Origin: Mesorhizobium japonicum MAFF 303099
GTDB taxonomy: Bacteria; Pseudomonadota; Alphaproteobacteria; Rhizobiales; Rhizobiaceae
DNA: 64,000 nt
Reading direction: 5' to 3'
NCBI RefSeq assembly: GCF_000009625.1
Contig: NC_002678.2
Coordinates: forward strand, 4,744,001 to 4,808,000
Part shown: piece after piece, positions 1-8,413 of the stretch
How the letters are laid out: every line of letters begins with the position of its first letter
Numbering within the stretch: position 1 is the stretch's first letter
Made by a program: the position numbers and the translations under genes
Notes under the pieces: model-generated
The model's input: the letters and a program-made list of their open reading frames with translations, nothing else
Told to the model about the DNA's origin: nothing
The model's database searches: none

Positions 1-132
1 GATGATGCGCTTGCCGCGGAAATAGTCGTCGGATGTCTTGTCTTCCCAGCGGTACGGGTTTGGCCCCTCGATGGAGTCATCGCGAACACGCGTGCGAAAG
101 GTGACGAAAGGAACCTTTTTTTTGACGGTCAT
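1..132 (-). CDS. prxS: peroxiredoxin, PrxS-like (5' end only; runs off the left edge)
   Basis: The minus strand opens at an ATG at 132 and stays open for 44 codons to the window edge. It has a good ribosome binding site (CCAGGAG) about 8 bases upstream. The N-terminus (MTVKKKVPFVTFRTRVRD, then a PNPYRW segment) matches, from memory, the start of the AhpC/TSA-type peroxiredoxins of rhizobial symbiotic regions, such as PrxS of Rhizobium etli. The peroxidatic cysteine lies beyond the edge, so catalytic residues cannot be checked. A sigma-54 element on the same strand at 401-416 suggests expression with the nif regulon, as reported for R. etli prxS. The gene symbol rests on N-terminal similarity only. 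Confidence 0.72.
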   Translation of the reverse strand, partial: MTVKKKVPFVTFRTRVRDDSIEGPNPYRWEDKTSDDYFRGKRII

Positions 133-400
133 CAATGTGCTCCTGGAGGAAAACTGGTGCGCTGCTTTTTCGGTTGAAACTGACACGGCATCGACCTCGG
201 CCGGCAATTCGGCCGGGCGCCGCGCGTTTTGTGTCGGCCTTGGATCAGCCATGGCAAAACCGCTCGCAAGCACGGGCGTCTGAAGAAACGAGCTCTCGAT
301 TTGCCGCGGCAACGAGAACGGTACGCGCTTGTACGGGGCGTCGCGATGTCAGCAATGGTCTTACTCCTGGCCACCTTGTGATGGGTTCTGCCGAGTACGA

Positions 401-416
401 CGCAAGCGCCATGCCA
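401..416 (-). promoter_or_regulatory. sigma-54 -24/-12 promoter, facing the peroxiredoxin gene
   Basis: On the minus strand this reads TGGCATG-N4-TTGCG, a near-perfect -24/-12 element with GG and GC correctly spaced. It lies about 270 bases upstream of the peroxiredoxin start. The nearest NifA-type site (579-594) is about 165 bases further upstream. Found by eye. Confidence 0.6.
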
Positions 417-578
417 TTTGATTTTAGGCTTGGGTTCACACTGTTTTTTGCAGCGACCCTCTTTGCCTTGAGCGGCCAGAACCATGCCTTCGCCGAGACC
501 GAGCGCGCCCATAATCACCAGATCGTGGGCTCTGGGCGGAGGGGATCCCCTTTATGGGTATCAAGCCGCGACCCTCTT

Positions 579-615
579 TGTCCGAAGCTGGACAAAAATG
601 TCGGAAGTCGGACCG
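579..615. promoter_or_regulatory. NifA-type upstream activator site plus one near match
   Basis: TGT-N10-ACA occurs at 579-594 (TGTCCGAAGCTGGACA). A second copy, TGT-N10-ACC, follows 21 bases later. The same tandem arrangement with similar sequence is found at 7211-7246 upstream of the PEP mutase gene. Here it most plausibly serves the minus-strand promoter at 401-416. The short tandem GTCGCCGGG repeat just downstream is unexplained. Confidence 0.5.
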
Positions 616-981
616 GAGGGTCGCCGGGTCGCCGGGTCGCCGGCGCGGCGAACACGTGGCTCGTATTCGAAGCGAAAATCTGGGCTCAAACTCGGAACGA
701 GGGACAGGAGTCGATCGGGGTTAACCTGACGAGGGTCCCTATGGCCTCCGTTCTCAGGATTGAGACGGCTGACAGGCCCACGCGCTTCGCCCTATCGACG
801 CTCGCGAGACCGCTTCGAAATCGACAACGGGTACAAAAAAGCCAGCACGTCCATTAGCAAGCTGGCCATGTGATCTTTCTGAACCGCGCTTGCGTGAGGC
901 GGGCACGGTCCCAAGGTGATGGAAAAAGCCGCCTTGTGCTCTCGGAGCATTTTGAAGCTGCCGCGACTTTGCTGTCGGGTT

Positions 982-997
982 TGTCATGTCCGGGACA
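982..997. promoter_or_regulatory. NifA upstream activator site of the P450-cluster promoter
   Basis: A perfect TGT-N10-ACA lies 80 bases upstream of the -24 element at 1077, a usual spacing for NifA activation of a sigma-54 promoter. The nifH promoter in this window has the same arrangement. Confidence 0.65.
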
Positions 998-1076
998 GCC
1001 AGGCTTGCGGCTGCGCATTCGTTCAAGCTGTTGAATGATATGTAGAAAATCTCCTGCAGGGCTCTTTCCGCGCCGT

Positions 1077-1092
1077 TGGCACGACTTTTGAA
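1077..1092 (+). promoter_or_regulatory. sigma-54 promoter, a copy of the nifH promoter
   Basis: The element reads TGGCACG-ACTT-TTGAA. The authentic nifH promoter at 27637 reads TGGCACG-AGTT-TTGAA and shares the unusual GA in place of GC at -12. The sequence after it also resembles the nifH leader and ends in a nifH-like start, so this looks like a transplanted nifH promoter. Confidence 0.68.
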
Positions 1093-1174
1093 GCTCTCAT
1101 GTGAGACGGCAGGAGATACCGACTGGCGTCCATTCGTGAGTGATATCGCGCTCAATGCAATGAAGGAAGACGAC

Positions 1175-1215
1175 ATGTCAGGTCAGCGTCAGTTCAGATT
1201 CTATCCGAAACGGGC
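1175..1215 (+). pseudogene. nifH 5' remnant (about 12 codons)
   Basis: From the ATG at 1175 the sequence follows the true nifH start (27737) closely for about 35 bases: MSGxRQ is encoded the same way, followed by a similar TTCTA block. It then diverges completely before the P-loop. A purine-rich GAAGGAAGAC leader precedes it as in nifH. It is a duplication scar, not a gene: the frame has no nitrogenase reductase residues beyond the first few. Confidence 0.65.
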
Positions 1216-1584
1216 ATTGCCCGCGGAATGCAATATCGACCGGCGTGACTGGCGTCACCGTCACAACCGCCCGGCACCGGCCAATGGCCACCGATCGATC
1301 TGCAGATACGGTTCGACCAGAATGTGCTTGCTCCTGCCCTCTCGCCGGCGCTTGAGGAGACCGGCGAGCACTTCGGCGGCCAACCGGTCTTTCGCGTGCC
1401 GCGCTGCGGATATCCTCGCAGAGATGATCGACCCCGAACCGCTGTGGAGCAAGAGCTTCATTCCGGTTCGCCGTTCGAAGCTGGAAAACGCCGGGTCTCC
1501 GACGATTTCGCTCGTCGGCTCTCTAGATGACCAAGATGCCATGGTGCGCGGCCTGGTTAGTGGTTAGACGGCAGGAGAAATGCA

Positions 1585-2802
1585 ATGGCGATCAACCCGG
1601 TCCCAGATCATGTCCCGCCCGAAATGGTGAGAGACTTCAGCCTGTTCACATCGCCAGGCATGCCACCAACGCCCAACGGGGATCCACACGCAGCCGTCGC
1701 TTGCGCCCATGACGGGCCTCCGATCTTCTATTCCCCCTACAACACGCAAGATGGCCGGGGCACCTGGGTCATCACCCGCGCCGCAGATCAGCGTAAGGTG
1801 CTGCAGGACACTGAAACTTTTTCCAGCCATCGCAGCATCTTCTCCTCCATACTGGGCGAAACCTGGCCGACGATCCCGCTTGAGCTCGATCCACCGGCCC
1901 ATGGCGCATTTCGCTCACTGCTCAGTCCGCTGCTTTCGCCCAAGCGGGTGACGGCACTGGAACCGGCTGTCCGTGAGCGAGCGATAGCCCTGATCGACCG
2001 GATCACCGCATCGGCCACGAGCTGCGACGTCATGAAGGATTTTGCCTTTCCGTTCACTGTCAGCATCTTCCTTCGGTTTCTGGGGTTGCCGGATCAGGGA
2101 CTCGATACATTTGTCGGCTGGGCGAAAGATCTGCTCCACGGCGACGATGTGGAACGACCTGTGGCTGCCCGCAAGATTGTGGCTTTCATCGATGAACTTG
2201 CAACCAATCGCCGCAAGGATCCGGTCGACGATCTCATGACCTTCATCGTGCAGGCACAGATCGAGGGCCGCCGGCTAACCGACGGGGAGATCCGTGGCAT
2301 CGGCGTGCTTGTGTTCGTCGCGGGACTTGACACTGTCGCAGCAGCTATTGGCTTTGACCTGGCTTATCTAGCGCGCAACCTCAAGGATCAGGAACTGCTG
2401 CGCAGCGAACCGGCCCGCATCCTGCTCGCAACCGAAGAGTTGCTGCGGGCCTATCCGCCCATTCAGTTGATCCGCGTGGCTACGAAAGATATCGACTTCG
2501 AAGGCGCGCCGATCCGAAAGGGGGACTATGTTTCGTGCGCCACGATGATTGCAAATCGCGACCCGGAGGAATTCGAATCCCCCAACACGGTCGATCTGGC
2601 GCGAGATCACAACCGCCACGCCGCCTTTGGCTATGGTCCCCACCGTTGCCTTGGCTCACACCTTGCCCGGCGCGAGATTGTCATTGGCCTGGAGGAATGG
2701 CTGGCGCGCATACCGACCTTCCGGATCAAGGAGGGTACAGCGCCCATCACCTGTGGCGGCCATGTGTTCGGGATCGAAAATCTGATCCTGGACTGGTCAT
2801 GA
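1585..2802 (+). CDS. cytochrome P450
   Basis: A 405-residue soluble bacterial P450. The I-helix motif AGLDT lies near residue 246, the ExxR motif (EELLR) near 283, and the heme-binding loop FGYGPHRCLG has its cysteine near 355. The start ATG has an AGGAG site 8 bases upstream. It is followed 38 bases later by its likely electron donor, a small ferredoxin gene. The order P450, ferredoxin, SnoaL-like, double SDR, LLM monooxygenase resembles, from memory, the y4vGHIJ operon of the NGR234 symbiotic plasmid (y4vG is CYP127). It is therefore probably not the rhizobial gibberellin P450 set. The nifH-type promoter upstream suggests nodule expression. The substrate is unknown. Confidence 0.92.
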   Translation: MAINPVPDHVPPEMVRDFSLFTSPGMPPTPNGDPHAAVACAHDGPPIFYSPYNTQDGRGTWVITRAADQRKVLQDTETFSSHRSIFSSILGETWPTIPLELDPPAHGAFRSLLSPLLSPKRVTALEPAVRERAIALIDRITASATSCDVMKDFAFPFTVSIFLRFLGLPDQGLDTFVGWAKDLLHGDDVERPVAARKIVAFIDELATNRRKDPVDDLMTFIVQAQIEGRRLTDGEIRGIGVLVFVAGLDTVAAAIGFDLAYLARNLKDQELLRSEPARILLATEELLRAYPPIQLIRVATKDIDFEGAPIRKGDYVSCATMIANRDPEEFESPNTVDLARDHNRHAAFGYGPHRCLGSHLARREIVIGLEEWLARIPTFRIKEGTAPITCGGHVFGIENLILDWS

Positions 2803-2840
2803 CCATCGCCGAGCCATGCCAAGACAATGGAGGCAGCGCT

Positions 2841-3086
2841 ATGCGCATTATCGTCCACAATGCCAAATGCCAGGGTCACGCGCGATGCTGGGCGCAAGCG
2901 CCGGACATCTTCAAGCTTGATGACGATGGCTACATCCTGCCCGGTGACATTCAGGTTGCGGAGGGGGAGCAACTGCTTGCGTCACAAGGCGCGCGATCCT
3001 GCCCCGAACGTGCGCTGGAAGTCGATCGCACCTCGGCAGCGCGGTTCGAACCAGCCGCCATGCAACCAAGAACTGGGGAAGCTTAG
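2841..3086 (+). CDS. [3Fe-4S]/[4Fe-4S] ferredoxin, P450 partner type
   Basis: An 81-residue ferredoxin of the kind that serves bacterial P450s. It has a first cysteine cluster with wide spacing (CQGHARC, so the middle ligand position is not cysteine) and a C-terminal CPERAL block. This pattern is typical of single-cluster [3Fe-4S] ferredoxins. An acidic stretch (KLDDDG) lies between them. The ATG at 2841 follows a good GGAGG site. The gene sits between the P450 and the SnoaL-like gene in the same direction, so the P450 is its likely partner. Confidence 0.85.
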   Translation: MRIIVHNAKCQGHARCWAQAPDIFKLDDDGYILPGDIQVAEGEQLLASQGARSCPERALEVDRTSAARFEPAAMQPRTGEA

Positions 3087-3297
3087 GTGGAATCGACGAG
3101 ACGTGGCCCCACACCGCAAAGCAAGATGTCCGGCCGCTTCCCTGCCAACCTCCTCTCCGGCATCGAGACCTCAATGACACGCACGCGACACGTGAAGTTC
3201 GTCTCCGTTCTGGCTTCTTCAGTTGCCGATCGGTTCGACCTTGCACGCACCTAGAGGCACGAAACGCCTCTTCCAATCTCAAATTTGCGACAGAGCG

Positions 3298-3837
3298 ATG
3301 GGCCAGGCAAAAATCACCGAACTGCGCGACCGCGAGGCGATCCGCGACTGCCTTTATCGGTACTGCCGCGGCATAGACCGCGCGGATGAGGCTGCGCTGC
3401 GCAGTGCATATTGGCCCGATGCGCATGACAATCACGGTGCCTATCGCGGCTCAGCCGAGGGCTTCTTTGAGTTTGCGCTTGGTCTCTTCAAAACCGGACC
3501 GCGCTTAATCCACCAGATCACGAACGTCTTGATCGAATTCATCGACCCGTCGGAGGCCGTGGTCGAAAGCTATTTCACCGCGCTGCAACGCGGACCAGAC
3601 AATGACGGAGAAGCACGCCAGGTGCTTCTCTGCGGCCGTTACTGCGATCTTTTTCAGAAGAGGGAAGGGGCGTGGCGCATTGCCGAACGGACCGTCGTTT
3701 ACGATTGGCTCGAAGAGCAGACCCCACCAGCGGTCCCCGAGGCAGAACGGTTCGGCTTGCGGCAACCGATCGGAGCAGCGCATCCCAATGACCCGGTTTA
3801 CGCGCTCAGGAAGCGCCGCAGCTCGTCATCAAAATGA
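3298..3837 (+). CDS. SnoaL/NTF2-like protein
   Basis: About 179 residues with the features of the SnoaL-like (NTF2 fold) family, often written as nuclear transport factor 2-like or ring-hydroxylating dioxygenase small-subunit-like. It starts with an [19 protein letters not shown] helix, then [13 protein letters not shown] and a C-terminal YDWLEEQ region. ATG 3298 is chosen because family similarity begins there; the frame extends further upstream without it. Such proteins act as cyclases, isomerases or small hydrolases in tailoring pathways. The position suggests action on the P450 product, but the activity is unknown. Confidence 0.72.
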   Translation: MGQAKITELRDREAIRDCLYRYCRGIDRADEAALRSAYWPDAHDNHGAYRGSAEGFFEFALGLFKTGPRLIHQITNVLIEFIDPSEAVVESYFTALQRGPDNDGEARQVLLCGRYCDLFQKREGAWRIAERTVVYDWLEEQTPPAVPEAERFGLRQPIGAAHPNDPVYALRKRRSSSSK

Positions 3838-4020
3838 AAATGCCATGCATGTCACCACAATGCTTTCCAAGGCTCCCAATTGCGGAGCCGCGTCGCGGGA
3901 GCGGTCGCGGAACGCAACACGTCTACCCGGTATGGAAACTCGCCGTCACCAGGACGTCCGCGACCGGTCTTGCGGCTGACTCGCGTCGATATCTCTGACG
4001 CTGGCTGCGGAGAGGTTCAT

Positions 4021-5659
4021 ATGAAGCAGGCAGGACGGGTCGTCATCATAACGGGAGCGGCAGGCGGAATCGGCCGTGCGCTGGTCGAGATCGTTGCCGC
4101 CGATGGAGACATCGTCGTTGCGGTGGACCTTCCTGGCAGCGGCGTTCTTGAACTGGCCGGCGGTCTCGGCCATCCGCATCTGGGCCTCGAATGCGATGTC
4201 TCACGAGAAGAGGACATTGTCGCCCTATACGGCCGCATCGAAGCGCAGTTCGCGAAAATCGATGTTCTCGTCAACAACGCGGCGATAGGACCCGCCATGG
4301 CTGCGACTATCGACACCGGTTTCGAGGCCTTCCGACGCGTGCTGGCAACAAATCTGATCGGGCCTTTCATCATGGCCGGCGAAGCGGCGAGGCGCATGCA
4401 GCCCGGCGCTGCCATTGTCAACGTCGCTTCGCTGGCGGGCGTGCTCGGCAATCCCAAGCGCAACGCCTATGCCAGCTCGAAGGCAGGCTTGATCGCTCTC
4501 ACGAGATCGCTTGCATGCGAGTGGGCCTCGCGCGGCATCCGCGTAACGGCGGTAGCGCCAGGATACGTGCGCACGCCGATGGTGGCGGAACTGGAACGTG
4601 CGGGCAAGATGGACCTCGCGGCCGTGCGCCGCCGCGTGCCCATGGGGCGAATGGCGCGCCCCGACGAGATCGCTCGGGCCGTGCGTTTTTTGGCCAGCGC
4701 ACAGACGGGCTACATCACAGGATCGGTGCTGACGGTCGACGGCGGTTGGATGTCGTTCAACCAGCCGGGCGACGCGCACCCGCCGGTCGACGAGACGCCT
4801 CGAGCCGAACTCTTCCGGCCGGCCGAACGAACTGGCGCGCGCACAGTGGTCGTGACGGGCGGCGCGAACGGTATAGGCGCCGCCGTCGTTCGCCGCTTTG
4901 CCGCGAACTCCGACACAGTCGTGATTGCTGATAAAGATGGTGCTGGGGCGGCAGAACTCGCTGATTTGCTGGGCGGCAGGCACGTGGCGAAATCCGTCGA
5001 CTTGGCGGTCGAGAGCGACGTGGTGGCGCTGTTCGAGGAAATACGGGGGCGCTTCGGTCGCATCGAGGTCCTCGTCAACTGTGCTGCTATTGCCGATACG
5101 TTTGTGCGAGGGATCGAAATCCCGCAACAGATTGAGCGGGTGCTGGACGTCAATCTCACCGGCACCTTCACCTGCGCGCGAGGCGATCAAGTCGATGGAC
5201 GCCGGCGGCGTAATCCTCAATCTTGGATCGATCAATAGTTTCCTGCCCTTCGTGCCGCGCCATGCCTATGGGGCGTCCACGGCGGGTATGAACATTCTGA
5301 CCCGGTGCATGGCGGCCGAACTCGGGTCGGTCGGCATCCGAACGGCCACCGTCGCTCTTGGCTATATCCGTACGCCTGACATTGCTCAGTTGGTCGAGTC
5401 CGGCTGCATCGATTCCGTAGCGATCAAACGGCGCATCCCGATGGGGCGGATGGGAGAGCCCGAAGACGTCGCCGAGGCAGTGTTCTTTCTGGCCTCGCCT
5501 GATGCCTCATACGTAAACGGCTCGACCCTCTACGTGGACGGCGGCTTGACCTCGTTGGCTGACGCGCGAAACGCCCAGCCAACCGATCAAGAAAATCCAA
5601 CGGAATGTTCGCCGGCGACGGGTTGCGGTTCGTCGAAGCCGACGAGGTTCGAGGATTGA
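4021..5659 (+). pseudogene. double short-chain dehydrogenase (two SDR domains), frameshifted in domain 2
   Basis: Domain 1 (about residues 1-250) is a complete SDR: TGAAGGIGRA nucleotide motif, NNAA, and a YASSK catalytic pair. Domain 2 restarts with TGGANGIGAA near residue 278. Its reading frame breaks around 5177-5184 in a GCGCGCG run. The first frame goes off into a basic tail ending at 5238, while the true continuation (AREAIKSMDAGG, then YGAS and the GGL end) lies in another frame and stops at 5659. Restoring two bases in the GC run would give one protein of about 546 residues, matching the bifunctional SDR of y4vGHIJ-type clusters. Domain 1 may still be active. The frameshift could be a real mutation or a sequencing error. 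Confidence 0.75.
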
Positions 5660-5909
5660 GACTGCGGCTGCATGGAACGTGCCAAGCGCGGCTTGCCAAG
5701 TGATCGTCTTCATCGGTGACGGAAAACTCGTCATCAGGGTCGAATGACTAGCCAGGTTTTGGCGCTTGCCTGCGGCCGCCGAACGATAAGCGGCTTTGCG
5801 CAAGATCGTCGACTACGTCGTCGCCAGGCCGCATCGATACCGCGACCCACCCGCAATCGGCACAAGTCGAAGGCTTGATTGGCCACTTTGTGTAAACGAG
5901 GGACACGCC

Positions 5910-6953
5910 ATGGAATTCGCGACGTTCATCTTGGCGGCCCAGCGAGGCTATCATCAATCGTGCGACAGCGTCATCGGTAACTCCATTGAACAGACAATCG
6001 CTTCGGAGCAGGCTGGCTTCAACACCGCTTGGTTCGCCGAGCACCACTTCAACAATTACAGCCTGGTTCCCTCGCCCTTGATGATGGTGGCGCACTGTGC
6101 TGGCCTTACGAGCACCATTCGCCTTGGCACCGGTGTGTGTGTGCTGCCGCTATATCAACCGCAGCGCCTGCTCTCCGAGATCGGCTTTGCCGAGATCGTT
6201 TCGAACGGCCGCCTCGAACTCGGCGTCGGCTCGGGATACCAGCAGTTCGAGTTCGAGCGCTTCGGCGTCGATGTCGATCAGGCGCCGGCCGTGTTTGCGG
6301 AATACCTGGATATCCTTCTCAAGGGCCTTAACCAGAAGGTCTTCGAGCACAATGGCCAGTATGAGAAGATACCTTTAACAGCGATTTCGCTGCGCACCAT
6401 CCAAAGGCCAGCCCCACCGATCTGGATCGCCTGCGGGTCCGCGCGAAGCATGTGCCGGGCCTATCGTGAGGGCCACAATCTTTTCGTCACGGCGTTCCAC
6501 AACGGCTTGGAAAACTTAAGAACGCTGCGTGAGACCATCGAGGCAGCAGCGGCCTCGCGGGGTAAGGATGTCACCGCCGCCAAGATAGGGCTTCTGCGCT
6601 GCTGCTATGCCAGCGACGATCAGGCGGAGATCGACAGCTATCTCGACAACGCCCGCTTCCAGCGCCGGCTATCTGAAGCACTTCATCAGCGCCGCCAGCA
6701 GAGCCGGGACGGCTATCTGCTGCAGGAAACACCGACGCAGCAGGATCTGTCGTTCGAGACCATGCGCCAGAACCTGCCGATCGGCAGCGTAAGTCGCGTC
6801 ATCGATCGCCTGCTGGAAGAGATAAGTATCCTGAAGCCGGACCAGATCGCAATTCAGACCCAATTGGGAGATTTCGACCAAAAGACGATGCTACGCCAGA
6901 TTGAGCTCTGGGGAGACAAGATCATCCCATCGATCAACAAGTCGCTTGGTTAG
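5910..6953 (+). CDS. luciferase-like (LLM class) flavin-dependent monooxygenase
   Basis: A 347-residue member of the bacterial luciferase-like monooxygenase family (TIM barrel, FMNH2 from a separate reductase). The N-terminal EFATFILAAQRG strand, the WFAEHHF motif near residue 43, the LGTGVCVLPLY strand and the ELGVGSGYQ block are typical. ATG 5910 has a GAGGG site and starts at the family N-terminus. It is the last gene of the P450 cluster and corresponds to y4vJ in the NGR234-type arrangement. The substrate is unknown. Confidence 0.88.
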   Translation: MEFATFILAAQRGYHQSCDSVIGNSIEQTIASEQAGFNTAWFAEHHFNNYSLVPSPLMMVAHCAGLTSTIRLGTGVCVLPLYQPQRLLSEIGFAEIVSNGRLELGVGSGYQQFEFERFGVDVDQAPAVFAEYLDILLKGLNQKVFEHNGQYEKIPLTAISLRTIQRPAPPIWIACGSARSMCRAYREGHNLFVTAFHNGLENLRTLRETIEAAAASRGKDVTAAKIGLLRCCYASDDQAEIDSYLDNARFQRRLSEALHQRRQQSRDGYLLQETPTQQDLSFETMRQNLPIGSVSRVIDRLLEEISILKPDQIAIQTQLGDFDQKTMLRQIELWGDKIIPSINKSLG

Positions 6954-7210
6954 GTCAAGGCTTGAAGTTCGGAACGGCCACTGGGGGAGCTGAAATCTCG
7001 CATGCCGATGCTCGACACTTCGTCCATGAGGCATGGATAAATAATCAAGCCGACCGGCGATCACCGGGATCGAAGACCAACGTCGTCCGTCCTTGCCTGC
7101 ACGGACCGCCGGTCTTCCGCTCCCTGTCCATCTCGCTTGAGACCGTTGATCGGCAGCCTCGGAACGGCCGCCATGGCGTAGACGAATAGCCACTCCCGCT
7201 ACCCCTCTTG

Positions 7211-7246
7211 TGTCCGAAGTTGGACGAGGATGTCGGAAGCCCGACA
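7211..7246. promoter_or_regulatory. tandem NifA-type activator sites upstream of pepM
   Basis: TGT-N10-ACA is perfect at 7231-7246 and one base off (ACG) at 7211-7226. The pair is 66-101 bases upstream of the -24 element at 7312, a typical distance. The same tandem sequence type occurs at 579-615. Confidence 0.62.
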
Positions 7247-7311
7247 AATGTCGAGAGGGGACCTGGCCCGCCGGTATGGAGAACTGGTGCGGCGCAGGTG
7301 GTTCGCCAATT

Positions 7312-7327
7312 CGGCACGCGCCTTGCT
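7312..7327 (+). promoter_or_regulatory. sigma-54 promoter of the phosphonate cluster
   Basis: The element reads CGGCACG-CGCC-TTGCT. GG and GC are in place with exact spacing; the only departure is C for T at the first base. It lies about 130 bases before the PEP mutase start. Confidence 0.65.
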
Positions 7328-7460
7328 TCATTGATTCTGTATGTGTGCACGACAGTGGCAGATCGCCGATCGGTGGGCAGAGCGGTTCGCCTCTGAAAGT
7401 ACTTCGTCGGCAGCGATGACAGGCTTGTCGGCTGGACAGCGTCGGTGGAGGTGAGACCGT

Positions 7461-8369
7461 ATGGTGGAGAGGCAGTCTGGTGCGCAGACGCGAGAGAGCT
7501 TGCGCCGAATGATCGCGTCCAGTGAACTCGCCTTCGCAATGGAGGCTCATGACGGCCTTTCGGCGGCGATTGCCGAGCGCGCTGGCTTCAAGGCGCTCTG
7601 GGCGTCCGGCCTCTCGATTTCATCCAGTCTCGGATATCGAGATGCGAACGAAGCTTCCTGGTCCCAACTCGTCGATGTCGTTGAGCGAATTTCCGACACG
7701 GTGGACATTCCAGTCCTCGTCGACGGGGACAGCGGGTTCGGGAACTTCAACAATGCCCGTTTGGTCGCCCGCAAGCTGCGCCAACATGGCGCGAGCGGCA
7801 TATGTATCGAGGACACGGCGTTCCCGAAAATGAACTCGTTCATCGGTGATCGGCACCCGTTGGCCGATATTCCCGAGTTCTGCGGCCGGCTTAAGGCGGT
7901 GAAGGACCAAGTGCCGGATGCGGAGTTCGTTCTGGTCGCCCGGATCGAGGCGCTCATCGCCGGCCGCGGAGAGGATGAGGCGCTGGCGCGAGCACAAGCC
8001 TACGCTGAGGCCGGCGCCGATGCTATTCTGATTCATTCCCGCAAGTCCAACGCTGAGCAGATTTTCGCCTTCACGCGCGCCTGGCAGAACCGCCTTCCGG
8101 TCGTGATCGTGCCTACGAAATATTACCGCACACCGGTCTCCGCGTATCGGGCGGCCGGAATCTCCACGGTCATATGGGCGAACCACAACATGCGCGCGGC
8201 GATCTCGGCCATGCGCCAGGTCTGCGACCGCATCCTCCGCGAAGAAAGTACCGCCGGTATCGAGGACGAGGTGGCGACGCTCGACGAACTCTTCGATCTG
8301 CTCAATTACCAGGAACTCTCAGCGGCGGAAGAGAAATATCTGCCGCAGACGGCGACCGGCGTGCGGTAG
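7461..8369 (+). CDS. pepM: phosphoenolpyruvate mutase (PepM)
   Basis: A 302-residue isocitrate lyase/PEP mutase superfamily protein that would convert phosphoenolpyruvate to phosphonopyruvate, the C-P bond-forming step of almost all phosphonate pathways. Mg-binding VDGDSGFGN lies near residue 87. The diagnostic loop at residue 117 reads EDTAFPKMNS against the usual EDKxxxKxNS. The catalytic-loop lysine and the asparagine that separates mutases from phosphonopyruvate hydrolases are kept, while the first lysine is threonine. The ATG follows GTGGAGGTGAG. It is the first gene of a same-strand run of biosynthetic genes. No phosphonopyruvate decarboxylase gene lies in the window, so the following aminotransferase probably takes the product. 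Confidence 0.88.
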   Translation: MVERQSGAQTRESLRRMIASSELAFAMEAHDGLSAAIAERAGFKALWASGLSISSSLGYRDANEASWSQLVDVVERISDTVDIPVLVDGDSGFGNFNNARLVARKLRQHGASGICIEDTAFPKMNSFIGDRHPLADIPEFCGRLKAVKDQVPDAEFVLVARIEALIAGRGEDEALARAQAYAEAGADAILIHSRKSNAEQIFAFTRAWQNRLPVVIVPTKYYRTPVSAYRAAGISTVIWANHNMRAAISAMRQVCDRILREESTAGIEDEVATLDELFDLLNYQELSAAEEKYLPQTATGVR

Positions 8370-8413
8370 CAGGCCCAGCCCGTCTTTGAAAGCAAACGAA
8401 AACGGGAGCGCAC

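Larger units (their letters stand above)
133..1584. other. long intergenic region between prxS and the P450 gene
   Basis: No convincing complete gene lies here. The open frames have no recognisable family and overlap on both strands. What can be supported is regulatory: a minus-strand sigma-54 element (401-416), activator sites (579-615 and 982-997), a plus-strand sigma-54 element (1077-1092) and a short nifH 5' remnant (1175-1215). About 370 bases of unidentified sequence separate the remnant from the P450 start. Confidence 0.6.
6954..7460. other. intergenic region holding the promoter of the phosphonate cluster
   Basis: No gene is supported here. The region contains the tandem NifA-type sites at 7211-7246 and the sigma-54 element at 7312-7327 that precede the PEP mutase gene. 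Confidence 0.6.

Noticed and set aside
657..672. TGGCTCG-TATT-CGAAG as a plus-strand sigma-54 element after the activator sites at 579-615
   Set aside because: The -12 half has lost the TTG/GC bases. The minus-strand element at 401-416 is a far better match for those sites.
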